A stretch of 64,000 nucleotides of DNA from Desertimonas sp963772825 (GCA_963772825.1 CAVYYX010000020.1:62001-126000); one strand, 5' to 3'. Counted from the stretch's first letter, positions 35,923 to 44,926 are shown. Notes: generated by a model not told the origin, from the letters alone. Translations and numbers: made by a program.

Positions 35923-36755
35923 CGGTCGTCCGAGTACCGGCATCGAGTGCCAACCTGGGGCCGGGATTCGACGCCTTGGGCGTCGCCCTCGATCTCTACG
36001 CCGAGGTTGGAGCCGTCGACGAGACGAGCGATGCGGCGGCGTTGGCAAAGCGGGTTGACGAGCACCACCCGGCGTCGATCGCCTTCGCGGCGGCGGGTGG
36101 TGTCGGCGAGCTGTGGGTGCGTTCGCCGATTCCGATCGGCCGTGGTCTGGGATTCAGCGGAGCGATGCGGGTCGGCGGTGCCGCCGTGGCGGTCGTCCAG
36201 CAGAGCGGTCGTGGGGCGCTCGCCGAGCGGCATGCCGAGCTGCTGGCGATCACTGCCGACCTCGAGGGTCACGCCGACAACGTCGCCGCGTCGCTGTACG
36301 GCGGTGTTGTCGCCACCGACGGGACGCGCGCCGTCAGGGTGGAGGTGCCGCTGCGTCCCGACGTCGTCGTGTGGATCCCCGAGGAGACGACGTCGACGAC
36401 CGCGTCGCGCACGACGCTGCCGGCGAGCGTGTCGTTCGACGATGCCGTCTTCAACGTCGGCCGTGCTGCCCTGCTCGTCGCCGCCCTCGCCGCCGGGGAC
36501 GTTGCCGCGCTCTCCGCCGCGACGCAGGACCGCCTGCACCAGGAGCGCCGGTTCGAAAACGCGCCGGCGTCACGGGAGGTTCTCGACGCCGGGACGGCCG
36601 CCGGAGCGTGGTGCGGCTGGCTCTCGGGCAGCGGGCCGACGGTGGCGTTCCTCACCGCTGATGGTGAAGGTGCGCTGATCGCCGCGGCGCTGCCACAGAG
36701 TGGTCATGCCCGCATCGTCGCCATCGACCAGCACGGCACCACCCTGATCGGCTGA
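35919..36755 (+). CDS. thrB: Homoserine kinase
   Basis: 278 residues from ATG at 35919 (ATGA overlap with trpD). GHMP kinase motifs: VRVPASSANLGPGFDALGVA at the N-terminus (motif 1 typical of ThrB), PIPIGRGLGFSGAMRVGGAA as the ATP-binding loop, GHADNVAASLYGG, and C-terminal GWLSGSGPTVAFL. It phosphorylates homoserine in threonine synthesis. The loop reads GLGFSGA instead of the usual GLGSSAA, which is seen in some actinobacterial members. Thr and Met genes (hom, thrC) are not in the window. Confidence 0.92.
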   Translation: MTVVRVPASSANLGPGFDALGVALDLYAEVGAVDETSDAAALAKRVDEHHPASIAFAAAGGVGELWVRSPIPIGRGLGFSGAMRVGGAAVAVVQQSGRGALAERHAELLAITADLEGHADNVAASLYGGVVATDGTRAVRVEVPLRPDVVVWIPEETTSTTASRTTLPASVSFDDAVFNVGRAALLVAALAAGDVAALSAATQDRLHQERRFENAPASREVLDAGTAAGAWCGWLSGSGPTVAFLTADGEGALIAAALPQSGHARIVAIDQHGTTLIG

Positions 36756-36774
36756 GTGCTCGACGAGTTTCCCG

Positions 36775-37740
36775 TTGGCCTCGTGGGCGACGCCCAGGCG
36801 GGATGTGAAGGTCGATCACTCTGTCCTCGCCCTGTTTGCCGCCCAGCACGGAGTCGCGTCCTTGGCGCAGCTCATCGAACGACAACTGTCGCCCCGAACC
36901 ATCGGCCGCGCCCGGCAGCGCAACGAGCTGATCCCCGTGTTGCCGGGCGTCTACCTGCTCGGCGGCGATCAGCTCACGTTCGAGGGCCGAGCGATGGCGG
37001 TTCAGCTGCACTGCGGCGAGGCGTGCTTCCTCAGTGGAACGACTGCCGGCGCGCTGTTCGGCCTGCGCTCGATGCCCAAACGTCGGATCCAGGTCACGAT
37101 TCGCGGGCGAGTGAGGGTGAGCTTGCCGTCGTGGGTCCAAGCGTCGGTGACGAGTTGGATCGCGCCTGACTGTGTCGAACTACGGGCGGACGGACTCCGA
37201 TGTACCGACCCGTATCACACGTTGCTGGGGTTGGCTCGGCAGTTCAACGACCAGCGCTTCCAACGCGCTGCTGAGGACGCCTGGCACCGCCATCTCATCA
37301 CGCCGGGCCAGGCAGCCCAGTTTCTCGAGCGCTACCGCGGCTCGGGGCGTGCGGGGGTCGGCCGTTTCGAACGATGGCTGGACAAGACGGGCGCACAGGA
37401 GTTGCTGAACATCCATCGGTCGTCTGGTCCTGACCGGATCGCGGTAGGAGAATCGAGCGCGGGTCGGCGCCTAGCCTCGATTCGTGCCGCACGATTCCCG
37501 TCCGGGACCGCCGAACCTGCAGCACCACGACCTTCGCTCGGCCCTCGAGTTCGCCGTGCGCACGGCGGCCGCCTGGCAGAAGTGCAGGCCGCCGTTGCCG
37601 GTGCCCGCCGACATCAAGCCGTTCGCCAAGCAGCCGCGACTGGCGGCGGCGTCGCTCGGCCGGGTTCGCAGGATCGTCGACGCCGACGACGAGTTCCGTG
37701 CTCGGTTGGCGTCCGCCGCCGTGCCGGAGTTGGTCGATGA
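36775..37740 (+). CDS. AbiEi antitoxin-like N-terminal domain protein, C-terminus probably lost
   Basis: The start is TTG at 36775 (a GTG at 36808 is also possible). Residues about 15-75 form a winged-helix module as in AbiEi-type proteins: LFAAQHGVASLAQLIERQLS, TIGRARQRNELIPVLPGVYL. A second part follows (AMAVQLHCGEACFLSGTTAG; RCTDPYHTLLGLARQFN). Homologues usually continue into a DUF559/endonuclease-like domain. Here the sequence loses sense near residue 215-230, and the frame then runs 257 bp into the next gene. The likely true extent is therefore to about 37450, a truncated gene. No toxin partner is visible. Confidence 0.5.
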   Translation: MASWATPRRDVKVDHSVLALFAAQHGVASLAQLIERQLSPRTIGRARQRNELIPVLPGVYLLGGDQLTFEGRAMAVQLHCGEACFLSGTTAGALFGLRSMPKRRIQVTIRGRVRVSLPSWVQASVTSWIAPDCVELRADGLRCTDPYHTLLGLARQFNDQRFQRAAEDAWHRHLITPGQAAQFLERYRGSGRAGVGRFERWLDKTGAQELLNIHRSSGPDRIAVGESSAGRRLASIRAARFPSGTAEPAAPRPSLGPRVRRAHGGRLAEVQAAVAGARRHQAVRQAAATGGGVARPGSQDRRRRRRVPCSVGVRRRAGVGR

Positions 37741-38731
37741 ACTCGGCATTGCCTGGCTGCGACGCGAGCCAGGCTGGGAGGAGCGCGTCGGTGAGCTCGT
37801 CGAACGCCGGGCCAAGGAGGCCGCCGAGCGCGACTCGGAGCGCCTGGTCGCCAGCGAACAGCGCCGTCGGGTGGCCGCCGAGGAGGCCGCCACCCGAACG
37901 CGTGCCGAACTCGTCGCGCTCACCGAGAAGTTCGTCGAGCGGGAGCAGGAGTTTCGGGAGTTCCGCCACCGTGAGCAGACCGCGATGGCCGAGCTCGAGG
38001 CTCTCCGTCGAACGGTCAGCGAGCTCAAACAGGAGGCGCGTCACGCCCGAGATCGTGAAGGGGCGGCGCGCAGCCTTCTCGAACGAGTCGAGGCCGAGCG
38101 CGACGATGCCATCGGCCGCGCCACGATTGCGGCTGCGCAGCGCGATGCGCTGCTCGCCAATCGCGCCGATCTCCCGGACGGGTCGCAAGGCGCGGCGCAC
38201 ATCGCCCGCCTTCGACAGCTCGCCGACGTTGCCAGCACGCTCGTCGACGGGCTGACCGCGATGGTGTCCACGGGCCCGTCGCCACGCCAGGCGGTCGACG
38301 TGCCCCGCACGGCCGCCAAGGACCCACGCAAGACCGCCGAGTACCTGCTCAAGGCGCCCGGCATGGTGGTCTTCGTCGATGGCTACAACGTCGCCAAGCT
38401 GGGCTGGCCCGAGCTCTCGCTCGAGCAGCAACGCGCCAAGTTGCTCGACTCCGTCGACGGGCTGGCGCGGCGCTTCGGCACCGAGTTCGTCGTGGTGCTC
38501 GACGGCGCCGACGTCGTCGGCGCCCACGCCGACCGGCGTCGCCTTGCCCGTGTGCGCTACTCGCCGGCCGGGGTCACCGCCGACGACATCATTCGTGACG
38601 AGGTCGGCCGCCTCGACACGCGGCGACCGGTGGTAGTCGTCACCAACGATCGAGAGGTGCGGCGCGACGTGATCGCCGCCGGCGCCAACGTGCTGACCAG
38701 CGACTCCCTCGTCGACCTGGCGCTGCGCTGA
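37484..38731 (+). CDS. NYN domain (YacP-like) RNase-type protein with coiled coil
   Basis: 415 residues from GTG at 37484. The N-terminal part (about 15-105) is conserved in actinobacterial homologues (FRARLASAAVPELVDELGIA). A long Arg/Glu-rich coiled coil spans about 105-235. The NYN domain begins near 290: GMVVFVDGYNVAKLGWPELS, FVVVLDGADVVGAH, RVRYSPAGVTADDIIRDEVG and RPVVVVTNDREVRRDVIAAG. Acidic residues D in VDGYN, D in ADDII and D in TNDRE form the PIN-like metal site. It is probably a ribonuclease, or a translation-linked nuclease, acting on RNA; the substrate is unknown. Confidence 0.85.
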   Translation: MPHDSRPGPPNLQHHDLRSALEFAVRTAAAWQKCRPPLPVPADIKPFAKQPRLAAASLGRVRRIVDADDEFRARLASAAVPELVDELGIAWLRREPGWEERVGELVERRAKEAAERDSERLVASEQRRRVAAEEAATRTRAELVALTEKFVEREQEFREFRHREQTAMAELEALRRTVSELKQEARHARDREGAARSLLERVEAERDDAIGRATIAAAQRDALLANRADLPDGSQGAAHIARLRQLADVASTLVDGLTAMVSTGPSPRQAVDVPRTAAKDPRKTAEYLLKAPGMVVFVDGYNVAKLGWPELSLEQQRAKLLDSVDGLARRFGTEFVVVLDGADVVGAHADRRRLARVRYSPAGVTADDIIRDEVGRLDTRRPVVVVTNDREVRRDVIAAGANVLTSDSLVDLALR

Positions 38732-38796
38732 CGTGTGACCCTTGTCGTCCGATTCCGGCAAGCGTTCACCGATGGCAGCCCTCTACGGTCTCGTTC

Positions 38797-39771
38797 GTGA
38801 CCGCGATCCGTGACGGCGACGCGGCGGGCGAGATCCTTCCCGCGGGTGAGGTGCTGGCCTCCGTCACGCCGGTCAAACGGCTGCCGGTCACCGCAGAAGG
38901 TCGCAGCGACGCCGCGTTCGAGCCGTTCGACTGGCTGCTGATCCTTGTCACTTCGGCGGTGTGGGGTGCGTCGTTCCTGCTCATCGCCGAAGGGCTCGAG
39001 ACGCTGGAGCCCGGCGTCGTGGCCTTCGGTCGATTGGCGTTCGGGTTTCTCGCTGTCTCGCTCGTGCCGCAGGCCCGACGCACGAAGATCGACCCGATCG
39101 ACCGTTCGCGAATCGTCGTCCTCGGCTTCGTGTGGCTGGCCGCTCCGATGATGTTGTTCCCGATCGCCGAGCAGTGGGTCTCGTCGGCCGTCGCCGGGAT
39201 GCTCAACGGCGCCGTGCCGCTGGTCGCCGCGCTGGTCGCATCGGTCCTGCTTCGCCGTGCACCGGGTCGGAACCAGCTCGCCGGTCTGGCCGTCGGGTTC
39301 CTCGGCGTCGTGGCGATCAGCCTGCCCTCGATGCAGGGCGGCTCGAAAACCGCCCTGGGCGCCTCGCTCGTCCTCCTCGCCGTGGTGTCGTACGGGTTCG
39401 CCGGCAACTTCATCGTTCCGCTGCAGCAGCGCTACGGATCGCTGGCGGTCATCTGGCGGGCCCAGATGGCCGGGCTCGTGTTCACCGCGCCCTACGCCCT
39501 GATCGGTGTGCCGGACTCGTCGCTGGCCGTAAAGCCGGTGCTCGCCGTGGTGGTCCTCGGCGCCTTGGGGACGGGCCTCGCGTTCGCCGCCGCCGGAACG
39601 CTTTTCGGTCGCGTCGGGGCCACGCGTGGATCGGTGATCGGTTATCTGATCCCCGTTGTCGCCTTGGCGCTCGGCGTCGTCTTCCGCGACGAGCACGTCG
39701 CCGCGCTCGCCATCGGTGGGCTCGTACTCGTGCTTGGTGGCGCCTGGCTCACGAGCCGCTCCGGACGCTGA
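38797..39771 (+). CDS. EamA/DMT-superfamily transporter
   Basis: 324 residues from GTG at 38797. After a soluble N-terminus of about 45 residues, ten membrane segments are seen, with two EamA repeats beginning WLLILVTSAVWGASFLLIAE and ALGASLVLLAVVSYGFAGNF. The second repeat closes with VIGYLIPVVALALGVVFRDE, the typical EamA end. Members export amino acids or metabolites. The 3' end overlaps the convergent PhzF gene by 23 bp. Confidence 0.88.
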   Translation: MTAIRDGDAAGEILPAGEVLASVTPVKRLPVTAEGRSDAAFEPFDWLLILVTSAVWGASFLLIAEGLETLEPGVVAFGRLAFGFLAVSLVPQARRTKIDPIDRSRIVVLGFVWLAAPMMLFPIAEQWVSSAVAGMLNGAVPLVAALVASVLLRRAPGRNQLAGLAVGFLGVVAISLPSMQGGSKTALGASLVLLAVVSYGFAGNFIVPLQQRYGSLAVIWRAQMAGLVFTAPYALIGVPDSSLAVKPVLAVVVLGALGTGLAFAAAGTLFGRVGATRGSVIGYLIPVVALALGVVFRDEHVAALAIGGLVLVLGGAWLTSRSGR

Positions 39772-40570
39772 TCGTTCGCTGTCCGTCGTCCGCGATCGTT
39801 CCGCCGATCACGGTGTCGCGGATCGTCCATGCAAGGTCGATCCGCGACGGGCAGCCGATCTCGGCGCCCTGGTGGATCGTCAATGCTCCCGACGATCGGC
39901 CCTCGTGGCGGAGCACTGCTGCGAGGGCGACGGCCGCGCTGCCGGTTGCCGGATCCTCGTCGACGCCCATCACCGGTGCGAAGAACCTGGCGCGCACGGA
40001 GTTCTCGTCACCACCATCGCCGCCTGCCCAGACGAGCCGGTGTTCGGGACGGTCCTCGAGCCGATAGGAGGCGACGTCTTGCGGGTTGGCGAGTTGGTGG
40101 ACTTCGTATGGCAGCGGCATGCGGGCGACCCATGCCGCCGTGGCGCCGGGCGCGGTCGTCCGCTCGACCATCGGGAGGTACGCCACCTCGATGCTCGCCG
40201 ACTCGACGGTGGGGCGATGACCAGCGACGGCCCCGATTCCGCAGCGCAGGGCGACGGTGGCCTGCGGTGCGGCGACGTGCCAGGTCGCGCCGACGAGGGG
40301 GTGCCCGGCGAAGGGCAGTTCGGCGACTGGCGTGAAGATGCGCACGGCGGCGATGCCGTCGTCGCCGGGCACGTCGATGAAGATCGTCTCCGAGTAGCCG
40401 AGGTCCGCCGCGATCGACTGCATCACCGGATCGCCGAGCAAGCCGTCATGGATGCCGAGGAGGTTGCCGCCACCGCCGTCACGAGTGAAGACACGGACGA
40501 CGCGCACGGTGGCTTCGGAGGCGGAGTCGGTCACCGTTGCGACGGTAGCGAGCGCGCCGACGGCCACCAT
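39749..40570 (-). CDS. PhzF-family isomerase/epimerase
   Basis: 273 residues from ATG at 40570, with GAGGGG upstream; a GTG at 40507 would start closer to the domain (VRVVRVFTRDGGGGN). PhzF motifs: GYSETIFID with the catalytic Glu, VRIFTPVAELPFAGHPLVGA, and in the second half ARFFAPVMGVDEDPATGSAA. These are two-lobed diaminopimelate epimerase-like folds that catalyse proton shifts, as in phenazine synthesis. In genomes without phenazine genes, as here, the substrate is unknown. Confidence 0.9.
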   Translation of the reverse strand: MVAVGALATVATVTDSASEATVRVVRVFTRDGGGGNLLGIHDGLLGDPVMQSIAADLGYSETIFIDVPGDDGIAAVRIFTPVAELPFAGHPLVGATWHVAAPQATVALRCGIGAVAGHRPTVESASIEVAYLPMVERTTAPGATAAWVARMPLPYEVHQLANPQDVASYRLEDRPEHRLVWAGGDGGDENSVRARFFAPVMGVDEDPATGSAAVALAAVLRHEGRSSGALTIHQGAEIGCPSRIDLAWTIRDTVIGGTIADDGQRTISVRSGS

Positions 40571-40595
40571 GACACCCCTCGATCATGATCGGCTC

Positions 40596-40775
40596 ATGAA
40601 CACACCGAACACAGATTCGATGAGTTGGCATCCAGCGTCGGGCCGCGTGGTTCGACGTCGCACCGGCGACGCCGAGATCGTCGATCTGGCGACCGAGCGG
40701 GCGGTCCGCTTGCTTGCCCAGGCTGGCATGATCCACTCGTCCGCGGTGTCCAAGCGATCACGGACCGTACGCTGA
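40596..40775 (+). CDS. Hypothetical small protein
   Basis: 59 residues from ATG at 40596. The middle part (ARG-rich then GDAEIVDLATERAVRLLAQA) has plausible helical coding with high third-base GC. The C-terminus is basic (SAVSKRSRTVR). It ends at 40775, five bases before the queG start, and is divergent from the PhzF gene. It resembles no family I can name. Confidence 0.4.
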   Translation: MNTPNTDSMSWHPASGRVVRRRTGDAEIVDLATERAVRLLAQAGMIHSSAVSKRSRTVR

Positions 40776-40779
40776 TGCG

Positions 40780-41865
40780 ATGCGCCGCCGTGAGTCGCTG
40801 CCGACGTTCGGCGAGCTCACGGCCCTCGCGCGCGAGCACGGGATCGACCACCTCGGCGTGGCTCCGGCTGGTGTGCTCGATCGGGCGCGCCGCGAACTGG
40901 TCGCCCGCCGGGAAGCCGGTTTCCACGCCGGTATGGAGTTCACGTTCCGCAATCCGGATCGATCCACCGATCCACAGCGCGCCGTGCCCGGCGCCCGGTC
41001 GATCATCGTCGCCGCACGGTCGTATCTCGCCGATGGCGAGCCAGCGCGGCCCGCCGGGGCCCACGCCAGGGTCGCTCGCTACGCCTGGGTCGATCACTAC
41101 GGTCCGTTGCGGGCCGGATTACAGGTGATCGCCCGGCGTCTGCGCACTGCCGGTGAGCGGGCAATCGCCTTCGCCGACGACAACTCGGTCGTCGATCGGG
41201 AGGTGGCATACCTCGGTGGGCTGGGGTGGTTCGGCAAGAACGCCAACCTGCTCGTCGCCGGGGCAGGCAGCTGGTTCGTGCTCGGCTCCGTCGTGACCAC
41301 GGCGGCCTACGACGAGCACGTCCCGGCGGAGCCGATCAGCGACGGGTGCGGGTCATGCCGGCGATGCCTCGACGCGTGCCCGACGGGGGCCATCGTGGCA
41401 CCGGGCGTCATCGACGGAGCGCGGTGCCTGGCCTGGGTGCTGCAACGGCCGGGGGTGATTCCGGTCGAGCTGCGGTCAGCGATCGGCGATCGGATCTACG
41501 GCTGCGATGACTGTCAGGAGGCGTGTCCGCCGACGGTCCGCCTCGGCCGGCGACATCGACGCCCGTTGGCGCCGGCGGGGGTGCAGGCATGGGTCGACGT
41601 GCTCGACCTCCTTGACGCCGACGACGAGTCACTGTTGCACCGGCACGGGCGGTGGTACATCGCCGGCCGGGATCCGCGCTGGTTACGTCGCAACGCTCTC
41701 GTGGTGCTCGGCAACGTCGGTGACGGCGGTGACCCTCGGACGGTGGCGACGCTGGCTCGCTACCGAGACAGCGGCGACGAGGTGCTCGCCGAGCATGCCC
41801 GGTGGGCCTGCGGGCGCCTCGGGCTGGAGGTCGCAGCCTCCGGCGCGGCGGGCCCGTCGGCGTGA
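40780..41865 (+). CDS. queG: Epoxyqueuosine reductase
   Basis: 361 residues from ATG at 40780. QueG signatures: AREHGIDHLGVAPAG, GARSIIVAARSYLAD, RYAWVDHYGPLRAGLQVIAR, VVDREVAYLGGLGWFGKNAN. Two 4Fe-4S motifs follow, CGSCRRCLDACPTGAI and GCDDCQEACPPT. A HEAT-like C-terminus (about 295-355) fits the longer QueG form. It uses cobalamin and two clusters to reduce epoxyqueuosine to queuosine in tRNA anticodons. Its stop overlaps the next GTG. QueA and Tgt are not in the window. Confidence 0.95.
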   Translation: MRRRESLPTFGELTALAREHGIDHLGVAPAGVLDRARRELVARREAGFHAGMEFTFRNPDRSTDPQRAVPGARSIIVAARSYLADGEPARPAGAHARVARYAWVDHYGPLRAGLQVIARRLRTAGERAIAFADDNSVVDREVAYLGGLGWFGKNANLLVAGAGSWFVLGSVVTTAAYDEHVPAEPISDGCGSCRRCLDACPTGAIVAPGVIDGARCLAWVLQRPGVIPVELRSAIGDRIYGCDDCQEACPPTVRLGRRHRRPLAPAGVQAWVDVLDLLDADDESLLHRHGRWYIAGRDPRWLRRNALVVLGNVGDGGDPRTVATLARYRDSGDEVLAEHARWACGRLGLEVAASGAAGPSA

Positions 41866-42983
41866 AACACCTGTTGGTGACGAACGACTTCCCGCCGAAG
41901 ATCGGCGGGATCCAGTCGCTGCTCTGGGAGTGGTGGCGGCGCTTACCGCCCGAGTCGTTCGCCGTGCTGACCAGCCCGTACGCGGGTGCGGCCGAGTTCG
42001 ACGCCGAGCAGGCGTTCCGTGTCGAGCGGGTGGGCGAGCCGGTGCTGTTGCCGCACCCGCTGATGGTGCGGCGGATCAACGCACTGGCCGACGAGGTCGG
42101 TGCCTCCCTGGTGGTCCTCGACCCGGCGGTGCCGTTGGGGCTCGTTGGTCCGTCGCTGCGCTTGCCGTACGACGTTGTCCTCCACGGAGCCGAGGTGACG
42201 GTTCCCGGGCGCATCCCCGGAACCCGACAGGCGCTCGGCGCCGTCCTTCGCGGGGCCCGTCACATCGTGTCGGCGGGGGAGTACGCGGCGCGCGAGGCGG
42301 AGCGTGCCGCCGGCCGGGCGCTGCCGGTGACCGTGGTTCCGCCGGGCGTCGACGTCGAGCGGTTCCGGCCGCTCAGCGCCGACGAGCGCGATGCCGCCCG
42401 CGCCCGGTTCGGCATCCCGGCCGACGCCGAGCTGGTGGTGTCGATCTCCCGGCTCGTGCCCCGCAAGGGATTCGACGTGGCGATTCGCGCGGTGGCAGCG
42501 CTCGCCCCGACCCGTCCGCAGCTGTTGCTGGCGATCGCCGGCAGCGGACGCGACGAGCGGCGCCTGCGCCGGCTGGTCGGTGACCTCGGTGCCCCCGTTC
42601 GGTTCCTCGGGCGGGTCGCCCACGACGACCTTGCGCTGCTCTACGGCAGTGCCGACGTGTTCACGATGGCCTGCCGCACGCGGTGGGGCGGGCTCGAGCA
42701 GGAGGGCTTCGGCATCGTGTTCGTCGAGGCGGCGGCGTGCGGGACACCCCAGATCGCCGGCGACTCAGGCGGCGCGGCCGAGGCGGTCATCGATGGTGTC
42801 ACCGGGCGGGTGGTCAAGCGTCCGGAGCGCTGGAGTGACGTCGCCGCGGCGATCGACGAGCTGCTCGACGATGCCGATCGCCGGGCGGCGATGTCGGCGG
42901 CGTCGCGGGACCGTGCCGTCAGCGAGTTCTCCTACGACGTGCTCGCTCGGCGGCTCGGCGAGTCGCTGGGGGTGAACGGGTGA
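41862..42983 (+). CDS. GT4 glycosyltransferase, PimB-like mannosyltransferase
   Basis: 373 residues from GTG at 41862 (GTGA overlap with queG). N-terminal MKHLLVTNDFPPKIGGIQSL and HGAEVTVPGRIPGTRQAL are characteristic of the actinobacterial PimB' group, which adds mannose from GDP-mannose to PI-mannoside at the cytoplasmic membrane face. The donor site reads VVSISRLVPRKGFDVAIRA. The EX7E motif is in EGFGIVFVEAAACGTPQIAG. Context supports the family: a membrane protein, an SRPBCC protein and a ROK kinase follow, an order also known around PimB' in mycobacteria. The assignment to PIM synthesis is inferred. Confidence 0.85.
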   Translation: MKHLLVTNDFPPKIGGIQSLLWEWWRRLPPESFAVLTSPYAGAAEFDAEQAFRVERVGEPVLLPHPLMVRRINALADEVGASLVVLDPAVPLGLVGPSLRLPYDVVLHGAEVTVPGRIPGTRQALGAVLRGARHIVSAGEYAAREAERAAGRALPVTVVPPGVDVERFRPLSADERDAARARFGIPADAELVVSISRLVPRKGFDVAIRAVAALAPTRPQLLLAIAGSGRDERRLRRLVGDLGAPVRFLGRVAHDDLALLYGSADVFTMACRTRWGGLEQEGFGIVFVEAAACGTPQIAGDSGGAAEAVIDGVTGRVVKRPERWSDVAAAIDELLDDADRRAAMSAASRDRAVSEFSYDVLARRLGESLGVNG

Positions 42984-43531
42984 GGCGTGCGTTCGCGGGA
43001 GCAAGGATCGTCCGGGCCAACGAGGTGGGCACGGCCCTGTTCGTCGTCACGGCCGTGCTCGCTGCGGTGTGGTTCACGACCGCCCTGCAGTGGGTCGGGG
43101 CGATCACCGCCCTCACGCTGTTCGCGATCGGCGTGTTCTGCTTCCTGTGGTCGTACGTCCAGGCGGTCCAACGCAGCCGAACGGAGGAGATCTCGGTCGC
43201 CTCGCTGTACTTCCTCACGGGCCCGTCGACCCCGGCGGCGGTGAAGCGGTGGATGCTCGGCCTGCTCGCCGTGCAGGTGGCGACTGCGGTGGCGACGACG
43301 TTCGCTCGTCTCGACGGTCCTGATGGCGAACCGGGTTCGTCGTTGGCCGTCGGCTTCCTCGTGCCGATGCTCGGGTTCGGTCTCAACGGCCTGTGGGCGG
43401 CGCTACACGGTGCGTTTCCGCCCCGCCGCCGGCGAGGTGACGATGTCCGAGGCGGTGCGCCGGTGACCGAGGTAACCGCTCAAAGTGCCGCGGACCGCGA
43501 CGCGATCAGTCAGAATGACGGCCATGGCTGA
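42980..43531 (+). CDS. Integral membrane protein of unknown function
   Basis: 183 residues from GTG at 42980 (GTGA overlap). Four hydrophobic segments: TALFVVTAVLAAVWFTTAL, ALTLFAIGVFCFLWSYV, LGLLAVQVATAVATTFA and AVGFLVPMLGFGLNGLWAAL. A hydrophilic, charged tail follows (about 145-183). No transporter or enzymatic motifs. It is translationally coupled to the PimB-like gene, so it may assist in lipid mannoside synthesis; this is inference from position. Confidence 0.75.
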   Translation: MRRAFAGARIVRANEVGTALFVVTAVLAAVWFTTALQWVGAITALTLFAIGVFCFLWSYVQAVQRSRTEEISVASLYFLTGPSTPAAVKRWMLGLLAVQVATAVATTFARLDGPDGEPGSSLAVGFLVPMLGFGLNGLWAALHGAFPPRRRRGDDVRGGAPVTEVTAQSAADRDAISQNDGHG

Positions 43532-43958
43532 GACCGCCACCGAGTACATCGCCATCGCCGCGCCTCCAGAACGGGTCTGGGAGATCGCCGCCGACGTCGA
43601 GCGCTACCCGGAGTGGGCCAAGGACATCAAAGACGTCGTCGTGCGGTCGCGTGACGACGAGCAACGACCCAAGGAAGTCGAGTTCCGGGCGTCGGCGCTC
43701 GGCCGCAGCACGCACTACACGCTTTCGTACGACTACTCGGAGGCTCCCGAGGCGCTGTCGTGGAAGATGGTCAAGGGTGACATCGAGCGAGCGATCGACG
43801 GCGCCTATCACTTCCGCCCCGACGGCGAGGGCGGCACGTACGTCAAGTACGACCTGGCCATCGAGCTGGCGACGCCGTTGCCCGGCTTCGTCAAGCGCCG
43901 TGCCGAGGTGCGGATCCTCAACACGATCCGCGAGCTCAAGGCCCGCGCCGAGGCTTGA
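43524..43958 (+). CDS. SRPBCC (START-like) domain protein
   Basis: 144 residues from ATG at 43524 (an ATG at 43515 is possible). The polyketide cyclase/START-like fold is visible: TEYIAIAAPPERVWEIAADV, ERYPEWAKDIKDVVVRS, LSYDYSEAPEALSWKMVKGD and C-terminal FVKRRAEVRILNTIRELKAR. These proteins bind hydrophobic ligands in a deep cavity. It starts inside the end of the membrane protein gene and is followed directly by the ROK gene. Confidence 0.88.
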   Translation: MAETATEYIAIAAPPERVWEIAADVERYPEWAKDIKDVVVRSRDDEQRPKEVEFRASALGRSTHYTLSYDYSEAPEALSWKMVKGDIERAIDGAYHFRPDGEGGTYVKYDLAIELATPLPGFVKRRAEVRILNTIRELKARAEA

Positions 43959-44926
43959 GCGAGCGCAGCGAGCGCCCAAGAGACGATGGCTTGAGCGACT
44001 ACCGCCTCGGCGTCGACGTCGGCGGCACGAAATGCCTCGGCGTCGTCATCGACGACGACGGTGAGATCGTCGCCAGCGATCGGCGGCCGACGCCGAAAGG
44101 TGGCGAGCAGCTCGTCGGTACGGTGGTCGAACTGGCCACCGAGCTCGGCGCGGCGGTTCCCGAGGTCGTCAGCATCGGGGTCGGCTTGCCCGGCTCGATC
44201 ACCGTCGAGGGGGTGCTGACCTCGTCGCCGCACCTGCCCGGGGTGGTTCAGTTCGACGCTGCGGGGCTGCTCAGCGAGCGACTCGGGCGGACGGTCAAGG
44301 TGACCAACGACGCCTCGTGCGCGGCCCTCGCGGAGATGCGGGTCGGCGCCGGCCGGGGAGTCGATGACCTGATCATGATCACCCTCGGAACGGGGATCGG
44401 CGGCGGGGTGATCGCTGGTGGTCGCCTACTCCTCGGTGCCCACGGCTACCTCGGTGAGTTCGGGCACATGATGATCGATCCCGACGGTCCCGTGTGCCCG
44501 TGCGGCAAACGCGGGTGCTGGGAGCGTTACGCGTCCGGATCGGCGATCGCCCTGGAGGCCAAGCGCCTGGCGATCTACGAAGGCCGGCTCGAAGCCGTCG
44601 CCGCCACCGCCGGATCGGTGGTCGACATCACCGCCGAACACATCGTCGCCGCGGCGATCGACGGCGACGCCGACGCGATCCACGTTCTCGGCCACTTTGC
44701 TCGGTGGATGGCGGTCGGCCTGGGCAGTCTGACGATGGCCTTCGACCCGGCGATGTTCGTGATCGGCGGCGGATTGTCGCGCGCAGCTGCGGTGTACGAG
44801 GACGTGCTGCGTGAGCGTTTCGCCGAGGCGGTCTACGCCTCGGACCTGCGACCGCTCCCGGTGCTGTCGTTCGCCGTGCTCGGCGAGTCGGCCGGGGCGG
44901 TCGGCGCCGCTCTCTACGGCGCCTGA
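43955..44926 (+). CDS. ROK-family glucokinase
   Basis: 323 residues, starting at TTG 43955 (TTGA overlap) or at a second TTG at 43991 just before SDYRLGVDVGGTKCLGVVID. The ATP-binding DVGGTK is followed by VTNDASCAALAEMRVGAGRG, LGTGIGGGVIAGGRLLLGAH, and GEFGHMMID with the catalytic region. The ROK zinc motif is CPCGKRGCWERYASG. C-terminal FVIGGGLSRAAAVYEDVL. It phosphorylates glucose, probably with ATP or polyphosphate; the donor is not told by sequence. Between the two TTG starts lies a GAGCGCAGCGAGCG inverted repeat. Confidence 0.9.
   Translation: MSERSERPRDDGLSDYRLGVDVGGTKCLGVVIDDDGEIVASDRRPTPKGGEQLVGTVVELATELGAAVPEVVSIGVGLPGSITVEGVLTSSPHLPGVVQFDAAGLLSERLGRTVKVTNDASCAALAEMRVGAGRGVDDLIMITLGTGIGGGVIAGGRLLLGAHGYLGEFGHMMIDPDGPVCPCGKRGCWERYASGSAIALEAKRLAIYEGRLEAVAATAGSVVDITAEHIVAAAIDGDADAIHVLGHFARWMAVGLGSLTMAFDPAMFVIGGGLSRAAAVYEDVLRERFAEAVYASDLRPLPVLSFAVLGESAGAVGAALYGA

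Noticed and set aside
36775..38731. AbiEi-like gene plus NYN nuclease as a toxin-antitoxin pair
   Set aside because: The NYN gene is a conserved chromosomal actinobacterial gene with a long coiled coil, and the AbiEi-like gene looks truncated. There is no AbiEii toxin.
39749..40570. PhzF as sign of a phenazine cluster
   Set aside because: No other phz genes are nearby; PhzF-type proteins are common in genomes lacking phenazines.
43955..43990. GAGCGCAGCGAGCG near the ROK start as a regulatory operator
   Set aside because: This palindrome-like word is a frequent low-information repeat in GC-rich actinobacteria; nothing else supports an operator.
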